From Sebaldella sp. S0638 (GTDB lineage Bacteria > Fusobacteriota > Fusobacteriia > Fusobacteriales > Leptotrichiaceae), in NCBI RefSeq assembly GCF_024158605.1, contig NZ_JAMZGM010000006.1:29721-93720 (forward strand): a stretch of DNA of 64,000 bases, read 5' to 3'. Shown here one piece after another: positions 16,155-24,293 of this stretch (positions are counted from its first letter, which is position 1; each line of letters begins with the position of its first letter). The notes below the pieces were generated by a model. It did not search any database. It was not told the origin of the DNA and worked only from the letters and a program-made list of their open reading frames with translations. Made by a program: the position numbers and the translations under genes.

Positions 16155-16856
16155 ATGAGAATTGATAAATTACTGGCGAATTCAGGTATTGGAACAAGAA
16201 AGGAAGTAAAAGAACTTCTAAAGAAAAAAAGGATAAGTGTAAACGGCGAGATCATAACAGAGGCCAAAATGCATATTGATGAAGATAACGATATTGTTAC
16301 TTTTGACGGGGAGCGAATTGAGTACAAGGAATTTTTATATATAATGCTTAATAAACCTCAGGATGTGATATCGGCAACTGACGATGAAAGACACAGAACT
16401 GTGCTTGATCTTCTTGAGGAGTCTCTTACTAAAGTGGGGCTTTTTCCTGTGGGAAGACTTGATAAAGATACCGAAGGGCTTTTGGTGCTTACTAATGACG
16501 GGAAAATGGCTCATGAGCTTTTGTCACCCAAAAAGCATGTTCCGAAAAGATATTATGTGGAATTGAAAAAGCCTCTTTCTGAGGAAGAAGCAAGAATTCT
16601 GGAAAATGGCGTGGAACTGGAAACATTTACCACGAAACCTGCCAAAATAGAGTTTATTACCGAGGACAAAGTATATATAATAATTTCAGAAGGAAAGTAC
16701 CATCAGGTAAAACGTATGTTTAAATGTGTGGGAAACAGGGTACTTTACCTGAAACGTGTCAGTATGGGTAATCTTGAACTGGATGAGAGTCTTGAACTTG
16801 GCGAATACAGAGAGCTTACGCCGGATGAGCTGGAATTGCTGCAAAGCTTGAAATAA
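16155..16856 (+). CDS. RsuA/RluB-family 16S/23S rRNA pseudouridine synthase
   Basis: A 233-residue enzyme with an N-terminal S4 RNA-binding domain (MRIDKLLANSGIGTRKEVKELLKKKRISVNG) and the RsuA-type catalytic core GRLDKDTEGLLVLTNDG, whose Asp is the nucleophile. The EGKYHQVKRMF motif lies near residue 178. Size and sequence favour RsuA (pseudouridine at 16S position 516) over the longer RluB. It begins 21 bases after pheA and ends 28 bases before aroE, so it is embedded in the aromatic operon without an obvious functional link. Confidence 0.9.
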   Translation: MRIDKLLANSGIGTRKEVKELLKKKRISVNGEIITEAKMHIDEDNDIVTFDGERIEYKEFLYIMLNKPQDVISATDDERHRTVLDLLEESLTKVGLFPVGRLDKDTEGLLVLTNDGKMAHELLSPKKHVPKRYYVELKKPLSEEEARILENGVELETFTTKPAKIEFITEDKVYIIISEGKYHQVKRMFKCVGNRVLYLKRVSMGNLELDESLELGEYRELTPDELELLQSLK

Positions 16857-16884
16857 ACTGAAAAAGATTTAAGGAGGAGAAAAT

Positions 16885-17700
16885 ATGGAAAAATTCGGAT
16901 TACTGGGCGAACATCTGGGACATAGTTTTTCTGAGACAATTCATAATTTATTTTTTCAGAAAGCAGGAATAAATGGAAAATATGAATTATATGAAAGAAA
17001 AGCAGAGGACATAAAAGAACTGCTGAATGAAATAAGAGAAGGAAAGCTGAAAGGTCTGAATGTAACAATACCTTATAAAGTAGAAGTAATGAAATATCTC
17101 GACACACTTTCAAAGGAAGCTACAGCTATAGGTGCGGTAAATACAATAGCACTGAAAGACGGCAAGCTGGGAGGGTATAATACAGATTATTACGGTTTTT
17201 TGGAAACATTAAAGGTAAATAATCTGGAAGTAGAAGGAAAAAAAATACTTATACTTGGTACCGGAGGAGCAGCAAAGGCTATTTACGGGACATTGACAGC
17301 TTTAAATGTGGATACTGTCTATCTTACTTCTATAGAGAAAGATGACAGATTCAAGATAAGAAACAAAGATAACATAATAAATTATGTAGATGTTAAGAAT
17401 CTTAAAAATATAGAAGGAATAATAAATTGTACACCAGTGGGTATGTATCCTCAGGTGGATAATCTTCCCCTTGCAAATGACAGTTTCATTCCTGTAAAAT
17501 ATCTGATAGATGTTATTTATAATCCCGAAGAAACTGCCCTGATGGAAAAGTATGCTTCAATGGGTGTAAAAACAATAAACGGTCTGATGATGCTCGTAGT
17601 ACAGGCAGTGAGATCAGAAGAAATATGGAATAATATGAAAGCTGATGAAAAAGTCATAAAAGAAATATATGAAGATGTAAGAAAAATTTTGTATAAATAA
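16885..17700 (+). CDS. aroE: Shikimate 5-dehydrogenase
   Basis: This 271-residue enzyme reduces 3-dehydroshikimate to shikimate with NADPH. The substrate domain shows LLGEHLGHSFSETIHN (shikimate-binding Ser residues), NVTIPYKVEVMKYLD with the catalytic Lys, AVNTIALKDGKLGGYNTDYYGF with the Asn and Asp, and then the NADP Rossmann motif LGTGGAAKAI at about residue 124. The C-terminal INGLMMLVVQA segment matches the family. AGGAGG lies 8 bases before the ATG. Cytoplasmic, part of the pheA-aro operon. Confidence 0.95.
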   Translation: MEKFGLLGEHLGHSFSETIHNLFFQKAGINGKYELYERKAEDIKELLNEIREGKLKGLNVTIPYKVEVMKYLDTLSKEATAIGAVNTIALKDGKLGGYNTDYYGFLETLKVNNLEVEGKKILILGTGGAAKAIYGTLTALNVDTVYLTSIEKDDRFKIRNKDNIINYVDVKNLKNIEGIINCTPVGMYPQVDNLPLANDSFIPVKYLIDVIYNPEETALMEKYASMGVKTINGLMMLVVQAVRSEEIWNNMKADEKVIKEIYEDVRKILYK

Positions 17701-17710
17701 GAGGGAGACA

Positions 17711-18559
17711 ATGTTTAATTTTTTTAAAAAGCCTATATCAAAAGAAGAAGAAAACAAAATAACAATTACAAAAATAGAGATAATCAAATATAAAAAATTA
17801 ATAAAAGCAATTGTTGGAAACAGAGGAGACACTCTATACAAATTTATTGACGAATATAACAACAGAAATCTGAAAAACATAAATGTAGAAATAAGAAGTA
17901 CAATATTAAAACATCATACATATGATACACCAGAAGAGTTTGAGATAGACTTATTTAATACATATTTTTCAGAGCTTGCTTTAATGTATCTGGAAAGTAA
18001 AGGGTATTTGCTGTCTGTGGACTGGAAAGGCGAGGACAGCGAAGGTGACATAGAGAAGTTCGTAAGTAACAATCTTATGGCAAAAGGTGAAGAGATGATA
18101 CATTTTGATAATCTGATAAACCTTCGTAAGAGAATTAATGAAGATGAAATCTGTGTATATGATTCGGATTTTCTGCTGATAAAACTGAAATTAATAGATA
18201 CTGAACTGAAAGAAAGAGGCTACTCACTTTATTTTATAAATGACAACAGCGACACATATCATATATTTATGGCAAAAACAGGATCAATAACAGAAGACGA
18301 GAAAATAATAAATTTCTGGGCAGCAGATGTGGATGATTATAAGTATAACGGGTTGGGCAGAAAGCTGAAAGCAGGAATCAGCAATCACAAACTGTCTGTG
18401 GTTCAGGAAAATGGAACTATAAAGGAAATTTTGAAAGATACTGTATTTTTTGTAAATGATGAAACAGAAACAGAACTTGAAATAGAAACTGTTAGTTGTG
18501 AAGATACAATAAAAGGTAAAATAAAAAATAATAATATTGATTATGAGATAATTTCGTGA
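17711..18559 (+). CDS. Uncharacterised 282-residue protein in the aro operon
   Basis: No family was recognised. The protein is soluble, Lys/Glu-rich and has no signal peptide. It begins FNFFKKPISKEEENK, has an N-terminal helical section (about residues 17-100) containing FSELALMYLESKGYLLSVDWKGEDSEGD, and a C-terminal beta-rich part. The start ATG follows aroE by 10 bases with GAGGGAG upstream, so it is co-transcribed with aroE. It resembles in general style the DUF6630-type proteins that occur as tandem paralogues, but this is a weak impression. The next gene has a similar size and layout and may be a distant relative. Confidence 0.65.
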   Translation: MFNFFKKPISKEEENKITITKIEIIKYKKLIKAIVGNRGDTLYKFIDEYNNRNLKNINVEIRSTILKHHTYDTPEEFEIDLFNTYFSELALMYLESKGYLLSVDWKGEDSEGDIEKFVSNNLMAKGEEMIHFDNLINLRKRINEDEICVYDSDFLLIKLKLIDTELKERGYSLYFINDNSDTYHIFMAKTGSITEDEKIINFWAADVDDYKYNGLGRKLKAGISNHKLSVVQENGTIKEILKDTVFFVNDETETELEIETVSCEDTIKGKIKNNNIDYEIIS

Positions 18560-18695
18560 TCTTCGTCATATTTACGCATTAAACTGAAATATGACTGATT
18601 GTGAATATTTTGCTACTGGCAGATATTGCTGTTTTAAGCAGAAGCAGGATAAAATTTTTGGAATCTCATAAAAATTCACAGATTGGAGCAAAAAA

Positions 18696-19550
18696 ATGTT
18701 TAAGAAAATTTCCGGAAAAGATACATCTTTAGATGAAAGTGCTGAAATAAATGAAAAATTAAAAGAACTGGCTGAGGAAAATAATGAAAGACTCTTTGAA
18801 GATTCAGAAGGGTTATATGAAAGAATACAAAATGATCTGGATTATATGCTTGCAAAAGAAATAGGAGCAGATGAGTACGGGGAACTGGACAGTATGATAC
18901 AGATACTTATTCCGGAAGGATATAAAATTTATGAAAAAATCAAAGAAGAATTTTTCAGTAATAAAAAAGAAGCAATGGAAAAAGTATTAGGAATTACTGA
19001 TGTAGAAAATATGACTTTTACTGAATTTATTTATTTTTATCTTCAAAAAAATACAGATTCTTATTATTATGAAAATCTGGCAACTGGTTATGTAAAAGGA
19101 TTTAAAAAACTTTTGGATGATGAAGGTATAAATCTGGAGAATATTAACTGGGAAAGTCTTGAAGGAAAAGAAGAGTCATATGAGGAACTCCTGATAGATA
19201 TAGTTCTTTCATTAATAAATAAAGCATTGAAAAATGAAAAGAAAACATTATTTGGAATAGATATAGGAATGGGTTCAAAAATTTTCTTTTTGAGAGATAC
19301 TGAAGATTATAAGAAAATAAAAGAAATTGAAACAGATTTCTATTATGTATATGATATTGAATATGTGAAAGGTTTTTATACATCAATATATGAAATTATA
19401 GTTGCTCCGTTTAAAGAGCTGGAAGTTTCAAAAGGTGATTTTGTGGAGCTGGCTGAAGGTGAAACGGGTATAGTAAAGGTAAAAACTCTTTTTAAGGCTG
19501 AAAACAAAGAATATGATATAAATAAAAATATACTGAAACAGGTTTTTTAA
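18696..19550 (+). CDS. Uncharacterised acidic 284-residue protein
   Basis: No family was recognised. It is an acidic, helical cytoplasmic protein (many Glu/Lys), starting MFKKISGKDTSLDESAEINEKL. Mid-protein there is EFIYFYLQKNTDSYYYENLATGYVKGFKKLLDDEGINLENINWES, and the C-terminal part is beta-rich and ends in a hydrophobic VF. The section around residues 100-160 parallels the STILKHHTYD...LLSVDWKGEDSEGD region of the preceding gene in position. A 136-base gap without a clear promoter separates it from that gene. GGAG lies about 10 bases before the ATG. Confidence 0.6.
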   Translation: MFKKISGKDTSLDESAEINEKLKELAEENNERLFEDSEGLYERIQNDLDYMLAKEIGADEYGELDSMIQILIPEGYKIYEKIKEEFFSNKKEAMEKVLGITDVENMTFTEFIYFYLQKNTDSYYYENLATGYVKGFKKLLDDEGINLENINWESLEGKEESYEELLIDIVLSLINKALKNEKKTLFGIDIGMGSKIFFLRDTEDYKKIKEIETDFYYVYDIEYVKGFYTSIYEIIVAPFKELEVSKGDFVELAEGETGIVKVKTLFKAENKEYDINKNILKQVF

Positions 19551-19578
19551 CTTTTCATACAGGCATTAAGGAGAAAAT

Positions 19579-19772
19579 ATGAAGCTGGATGTAGAAAAAA
19601 CAGATATAAATATATTGTTAAGTATAGTAAATATGAAATTAAGAGATGAATTCGACGATCTTGAGATTTATGCAGTTATTATGATATAAAAAAAGAAGAG
19701 CTGGAAAAAAGGCTGAAAACCCATGATTATGAATACTCGGCTCTAAATAAACAGTTTATAAAAAAAGTTTGA
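19579..19772 (+). pseudogene. DUF4250 protein gene broken by a one-base frameshift
   Basis: From ATG 19579 (AAGGAG upstream) the frame reads MKLDVEKTDINILLSIVNMK then LRDEFDDLE before going off to a stop at 19687. In the frame one base back the sequence continues DLCSYYDIKKEELEKRLKTH then DYEYSALNKQFIKKV, stopping at 19772. Joined, this is a complete DUF4250 protein of about 64 residues (family pattern: LLS-[YV]-[IV]-N-x-KLRD, then a D-x-L-C-x-x-Y/D segment and an x-YEY-x2-x-x-x-QF end). One base appears missing near 19650-19668. It may be a true pseudogene, a recoded gene or a sequencing error. Confidence 0.65.
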
Positions 19773-19828
19773 TAAATAATGTTTGGTATGTGAAAAAACC
19801 GGGAATATGGTGAAATGAGGTATTAAAC

Positions 19829-20712
19829 ATGGAAAATACTGATAAAATAAAAAAAGATAATTTTGCAAGAAATGTAATTTTGAGAGACGGCGGGCAGGTA
19901 AATGCAATAGGTCAGGGAACATGGCGTATGGGCGAAAAGCATTCGGAAAAATTAAAAGAAGTAAAAGTTCTCAGATTAGGAATTGATCTGGGAATGACAC
20001 TTATAGACACGGCAGAAATGTACGGCAGCGGCGGAGCGGAAGAAATAACAGGCGAAGCAGTAAAAGGAATAAGAGATAAAGTTTTTGTTGTTTCAAAGGT
20101 TTATCCCCAAAATGCCGATAAAAAAAGAGCGGTTCTCTCATGTGAAAATTCTCTGAAAAGACTTGGTACAGATTATATTGATTTATATCTGCTTCATTGG
20201 AGGGGTTCAGTTCCTCTTCATGAAACTGTGGATGTAATGGAACAGCTTGTAAAAGATGGGAAAATAAAGAGATGGGGAGTTTCGAACTTTGATGTAAAAG
20301 ATATGGAAGAGTTATGGAAAATACCCAAAGGATCAAACTGTGCAGTTAATCAGGTTTTGTATCATTTAGGATCACGCGGGATTGAATATGATCTGCTTCC
20401 GTGGTGCAGGGGAAAAGGACTTCCAGTAATGGCTTACTGCCCTGTTGCGCAAGGCGGTGTGCTTAGAGAGGAACTTTTAGGAAATAAGACGGTGAAAAAA
20501 TAGCAGAAAAAAGGGGAATCAGTGAAGTGCAGGTATTACTTGCGTGGACTGTCAGAGAAAAGGATATTATTTCTATTCCGAAAGCTGTGCAGGAAAATCA
20601 TATATATGAAAATGCAGAAACAGGAGGGATTTTTCTTTCAAAAGAGGAAATCAATGCTCTTGATTCTGAATTTCCGGCTCCTAATACTAAAGTGTGGCTG
20701 GATATTGTTTAG
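19829..20712 (+). pseudogene. Aldo/keto reductase gene broken by a one-base frameshift
   Basis: The first frame (ATG 19829 to stop 20503) gives residues 1-224 of an aldo/keto reductase with its catalytic tetrad: [13 protein letters not shown] (Asp, Tyr), VVSKVYP (Lys) and LLHWRGSVP (His). The frame then stops in GTG AAA AAA TAG. In the -1 frame the missing C-terminal part continues directly ([20 protein letters not shown]..., including SIPKAV) to 20712. The whole would be about 293 residues, normal for a YtbE/DkgA-like reductase. A six-A run marks the break: seven A's would restore the frame. Natural decay, slippage on the A-run or a base-calling error are all possible. Confidence 0.8.
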
Positions 20713-20760
20713 CATTAAGAAAAAGAATCAGCAAATTTATGTTATTTTTTAAGGAGAATA

Positions 20761-21258
20761 ATGAAAAATATAGTATTAATTGGTATGCCGGCTTCAGGCA
20801 AGACCACAATATCAGAATTACTCGCTGAAAAGCTGGAAATGGAAAAGTATGATGTGGATATTTATCTTGAGGAAAAAGAAGGAAGACTGATAAAAGATAT
20901 TTTTTCTGAATTTGGAGAGGAGTATTTCAGAGATCTGGAAGAAAAATACACAAATGAGCTTTCCGATAAAGACGGGATTATTATTTCCACAGGCGGAGGA
21001 GTGATAAAAAGAGAAAAAAACATAGAAAATCTGAAAAAAAACGGTATTGTTATATTTCTGGACAGGGAACCGGAAGAGATAGCAAAAGAAGATCATACAT
21101 TAAGACCTCTGCTTCAGGATATTGCCAATATTGAAAAGTTATATGGGGAGAGATATCATTTATATGAAGGTTATGCTGACTATATTGTAAGAAATAACAC
21201 TTCTCTCGAACAGGTAATAGAAACAATAATAAAGATTATAAATGAGGTGGGAGAATGA
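20761..21258 (+). CDS. aroK: Shikimate kinase
   Basis: This 165-residue enzyme phosphorylates shikimate at the 3-hydroxyl with ATP. The Walker A motif is GMPASGKTT at about residues 8-16. The shikimate-binding DVDIYLEEKEG (Asp), FGEEYFRDLE (Arg) and STGGGVI (Gly-Gly) segments follow, and the lid arginine is present (HTLRPLL). Length is typical of the single-domain kinase. AAGGAG lies 6 bases before the ATG. The stop overlaps the aroQ start by 4 bases (ATGA), so the two are translationally coupled. Confidence 0.94.
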   Translation: MKNIVLIGMPASGKTTISELLAEKLEMEKYDVDIYLEEKEGRLIKDIFSEFGEEYFRDLEEKYTNELSDKDGIIISTGGGVIKREKNIENLKKNGIVIFLDREPEEIAKEDHTLRPLLQDIANIEKLYGERYHLYEGYADYIVRNNTSLEQVIETIIKIINEVGE

Positions 21259-21689
21259 AATTTTTAGTGGTAAACGGGCCTAATTTGAATTTTTTGGGAA
21301 TACGTGAAAAGGGAGTTTATGGTTCTGAGACATATAAGGAACTCGTGGAATATATTAAGGACGTAAGCGGAAAACTTGTAGAGAGTATAGAAGTAAAACA
21401 GTCAAACAGCGAGGGGGAAATTATAGATTTCCTGCAGAAAGCTTATTATGACAAAGTAGACGGAATAATAATAAATCCCGGAGCTTATACTCATTACAGC
21501 TATGCGATTTATGACGCGCTGAAAGCTGTTTCGATTCCAGCTGTGGAGGTTCATATGAGCGATATTCACAACAGGGAAGAATTCAGAAAAACATCTGTAA
21601 CTGCACCGGCATGTATAAAGCAGATATGCGGTAAAGGTAAGGAAGGGTACATTGAGGGAGTGTTATATCTGCTGGAATATCTGAAATAA
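21255..21689 (+). CDS. aroQ: Type II 3-dehydroquinate dehydratase
   Basis: This 144-residue type II enzyme dehydrates 3-dehydroquinate to 3-dehydroshikimate. It starts MKFLVVNGPNLNFLGIREKGVYG, which contains the active-site Asn and the flexible-loop Arg and Tyr. It continues with INPGAYTHYSYAIYDAL (catalytic His region) and VEVHMSDIHNREEFRKTSV. Functional enzymes are dodecamers. The start overlaps aroK by 4 bases. The order aroK-aroQ within the pheA-led operon is consistent with one aromatic pathway unit; aroA, aroB, aroC and aroF are not in the window. Confidence 0.95.
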   Translation: MKFLVVNGPNLNFLGIREKGVYGSETYKELVEYIKDVSGKLVESIEVKQSNSEGEIIDFLQKAYYDKVDGIIINPGAYTHYSYAIYDALKAVSIPAVEVHMSDIHNREEFRKTSVTAPACIKQICGKGKEGYIEGVLYLLEYLK

Positions 21690-21721
21690 TATTCCCAGCA
21701 GAAAACAAAACAGGAGGAAAC

Positions 21722-22168
21722 ATGGGATTTAATGATAATAAAAGCGTACAGGTCTGCAGAGTAGCACTGAAAATGGCCATTTCCTCAAGAGAAGAGGAAA
21801 AGAAGTATATGGAAGACTTCAAAAAGAAAAATATAAAAGTGGCCGCAGTGGACATAGGCGGAAAAATGCCTGATTCCAGATTCAAATTCATAGAAAGTGC
21901 ATTGGTGGCAGCTAAAAGAAATGGTCTTATTACAGACAGCCATGTTCATGACGGGGCGGTAATAGGTGCCATGAGAGAAGCGATAAGCCAGATTGAAACA
22001 AATATAAACGGTTTGAGTGTGGGAGGAAAGATAGGGATAGCAAGAGATGGTGAGCATCTCAGTGTTGCGGTATTTCTGAGTGTGGGAGTACTACAGTTTA
22101 ATGAAGTAATAAGTTCCATTGCACACAGGTCTGTTCCGATATTTAAAGAGGAAAAGGAACTGACTTAA
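21722..22168 (+). CDS. HutP-family protein
   Basis: A 148-residue protein resembling HutP, the histidine- and Mg2+-dependent RNA-binding antiterminator of the Bacillus hut operon. The family pattern is clear: a helical N-terminus (VALKMAISSREEEKKY), VAAVDIGGKMPDSRFKFIESALVAAKRNGLI, HVHDGAVIGAMREAI (His-rich metal site region) and a C-terminal LSVGGKIGIARDGEHLSVAVFLSVGVLQFNEV. In fusobacteria and clostridia such genes are commonly not linked to hut. Here it sits 32 bases after aroQ with AGGAGG before the ATG. Whether it binds RNA and which transcript it controls cannot be told. Confidence 0.85.
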   Translation: MGFNDNKSVQVCRVALKMAISSREEEKKYMEDFKKKNIKVAAVDIGGKMPDSRFKFIESALVAAKRNGLITDSHVHDGAVIGAMREAISQIETNINGLSVGGKIGIARDGEHLSVAVFLSVGVLQFNEVISSIAHRSVPIFKEEKELT

Positions 22169-22171
22169 TAA

Positions 22172-22200
22172 TTGACTTAATTCACAATTTTTGATAGTAT
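22172..22200 (+). promoter_or_regulatory. Promoter of the TrpXYZ-type ABC operon
   Basis: TTGACT (22172-22177), 17 bases, TAGTAT (22195-22200), 48 bases before the first substrate-binding protein start. No T-box specifier loop was recognised in the short leader. Confidence 0.55.
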
Positions 22201-22247
22201 TTATAAGTAAGAATAAAAAATTATAGTAGGATAGTAGGAGGAAACAA

Positions 22248-23243
22248 ATGAAAAAAATAATGTTTTTGGTGATGATGTTATCACTGATATTAATAGGGTG
22301 CGCAGATAAAAAAGAAGAAGCTAAAACAGAAACTGACAATACAAATACTGAGGCAAAAGCAGATGATAAAGTATACAAGATAGGAATAACTCAGATCGTA
22401 TCGCATCAGGCTCTGGACAAAGCAAGAGAAGGGTTCAAGGATGCACTGAAAGAAGCAGGAATAAAAGCGGAATTTGACGAACAGAACGCTCAGGGAGATG
22501 TAACAATAGCAAATACAATAGCAAATAAATTCGTTACTGATAAAGTAGACCTTATATTTGCAATAGCTACACCAACAGCACAGGCAGTGTCAAATGCGAC
22601 AAGCGATACTCCGATTTTATTTTCGGCAGTAACTGATCCTGAAGCAGCCGGGCTGGTAAAGCCGAATGTTACAGGAAGCAGTGATAAAGTGGATATAGAA
22701 CAGCAGCTTGCCTTATTAAGAGAAATATCTAAGGATGCAAAGAAAATTGGATTTTTATATAATTCTTCAGAAGAAAACTCATTAGTACAATTGGAAGAGA
22801 TAAAGAAAATAGCAGGAAAGTATAATTTTGAAATAGTAGAACAAGGGATAAGTTCAGCAAATGAGCTGCCTCAGGCAATAGACAAGATGCTTACACAAGT
22901 GGATGCATTATACCTTCCTACAGATAATCTGATTTCATCAAGTTCGGCATTAATTGCAGAAAAAGCAAATGCAGCTAAAAAGATAACATTTGCAGCGGAA
23001 TCAGGAATGTTGGAAAACGGAATATTCATAACAAAAGGAATTGATTATTACCAGTTAGGGAAAGAAGCAGGAAAACTGGCTGTGGAAATTTTGAAAGACG
23101 GGAAAAAACCGTCGGATTTACCATATAAGATAGCGGAAACGACTGAGATAGCGGTAAATAAACAAACACTGGAACAATTAGGTATAAAACTTCCTGATGA
23201 TGTTATGAGTAAAGCTAAGTTTATTGAGACTAAAGCGAAATAA
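22248..23243 (+). CDS. ABC transporter substrate-binding lipoprotein 1 (TrpX-like)
   Basis: A 331-residue lipoprotein. The signal peptide ends in the lipobox LILIGC with the lipidated Cys at residue 18, followed by an acidic linker (residues 20-40). The periplasmic-binding fold of the TrpX/DUF534 family shows YKIGITQIVSHQALDKAREGFKDAL, NTIANKFVTDKVDLIFAIATPTAQA and FSAVTDPEAAGLVKPN. Homologues bind tryptophan or other aromatic or branched amino acids. A second, strongly similar gene follows at once, and then permease and ATPase, forming one operon. AGGAGG lies 8 bases before the ATG. The ligand is not determinable from sequence. Confidence 0.88.
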   Translation: MKKIMFLVMMLSLILIGCADKKEEAKTETDNTNTEAKADDKVYKIGITQIVSHQALDKAREGFKDALKEAGIKAEFDEQNAQGDVTIANTIANKFVTDKVDLIFAIATPTAQAVSNATSDTPILFSAVTDPEAAGLVKPNVTGSSDKVDIEQQLALLREISKDAKKIGFLYNSSEENSLVQLEEIKKIAGKYNFEIVEQGISSANELPQAIDKMLTQVDALYLPTDNLISSSSALIAEKANAAKKITFAAESGMLENGIFITKGIDYYQLGKEAGKLAVEILKDGKKPSDLPYKIAETTEIAVNKQTLEQLGIKLPDDVMSKAKFIETKAK

Positions 23244-23270
23244 TTTTTTTAAGATGATTTAGGAGGTTCT

Positions 23271-24257
23271 ATGAAAAAGCTGTCATATTTATTATGTATA
23301 ATGATGTTATTTTCACTGATATCATGTGGAAGTAAGGAAGAAAAGAAAGATACAGAGACAAAAACAGAAACAGCTCAGACAGATGGAGCAAAAAAGTATA
23401 AAATAGGTATAACGCAGATAGTATCGCATCCTGCTTTAGATCAGTCAAGAGAAGGATTTAAAGATGCATTGAAAGAAGCTGGAATGGATGTAGAATATGA
23501 GGAACAGAATGCACAGGGAGACATTACAATAGCAAATACAATAGCAAATAAATTCGTTACTGATAAAGTAGATCTGATATTTTCAATAGCTACACCGACA
23601 ACACAGGCAGCAGTAAATGCAACAGGTACTATACCAATAGTATTCACGGCAGTAACTGATCCGGAAGCAGCAGGGCTGACAAAACCTAATGTTACAGGAA
23701 GCAGCGACAGGGTAGACAATGTGGCGGAACAGCTTGATGTACTGAAAGAATTAAATCCCAATGCGACAGCAATAGGAATTTTATATAATTCTTCAGAGCA
23801 GAATTCAGTGACACAGGTAGAACTTATCAAGAAAATAGCAGCGGAAAAAGGAATAAAAGTAGAAGAACAGGCTGTAACATCAGTAAGTGAGCTGACACAG
23901 GCACTGGATAATCTTCTTTCAAAAACAGATGCCCTGTATATCCCTACAGATAATCTGGTAGTGTCAAATATGCCGGCAGTAGTGGAGAGAGCAATTGCAG
24001 CAAAGAAAATAGTAATAGCAACAGATGAAGGGTCAGTAACAAACGGTGCCCTTTACACAAAAGGAATAGATTTTTATGAGCTTGGTAAGGAAGCAGGAAA
24101 GCTGGCAGTTCAGATTCTAAAAGACGGGAAAACGCCTTCTGACTTAAAAGTAGTTACATTAAAGCCGACAAATCTGGTATTTAATAAAAAAACTATGGAA
24201 GCTATAGGATTGACTTTACCTGAAAAGCTGAAAAATGAAGTAAAATTCGTTGATTAA
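23271..24257 (+). CDS. ABC transporter substrate-binding lipoprotein 2 (TrpX-like paralogue)
   Basis: A 328-residue tandem paralogue of the preceding gene, with lipobox LFSLISC (Cys at residue 19) and the same core blocks: YKIGITQIVSHPALDQSREGFKDALKEAG, ANKFVTDKVDLIFSIATPTTQA and FTAVTDPEAAGLTKPNVTGSSD. It differs in the ligand-site region around residues 150-240 and has VTLKPTNLVFNKKTME near the end. It ends about 35 bases before the permease. Two binding proteins feeding one permease suggests a broadened or shifted ligand range. Confidence 0.88.
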   Translation: MKKLSYLLCIMMLFSLISCGSKEEKKDTETKTETAQTDGAKKYKIGITQIVSHPALDQSREGFKDALKEAGMDVEYEEQNAQGDITIANTIANKFVTDKVDLIFSIATPTTQAAVNATGTIPIVFTAVTDPEAAGLTKPNVTGSSDRVDNVAEQLDVLKELNPNATAIGILYNSSEQNSVTQVELIKKIAAEKGIKVEEQAVTSVSELTQALDNLLSKTDALYIPTDNLVVSNMPAVVERAIAAKKIVIATDEGSVTNGALYTKGIDFYELGKEAGKLAVQILKDGKTPSDLKVVTLKPTNLVFNKKTMEAIGLTLPEKLKNEVKFVD

Positions 24258-24293
24258 TATCACGAATAACAGTAGGATAGGAGAAAAAAAGTA

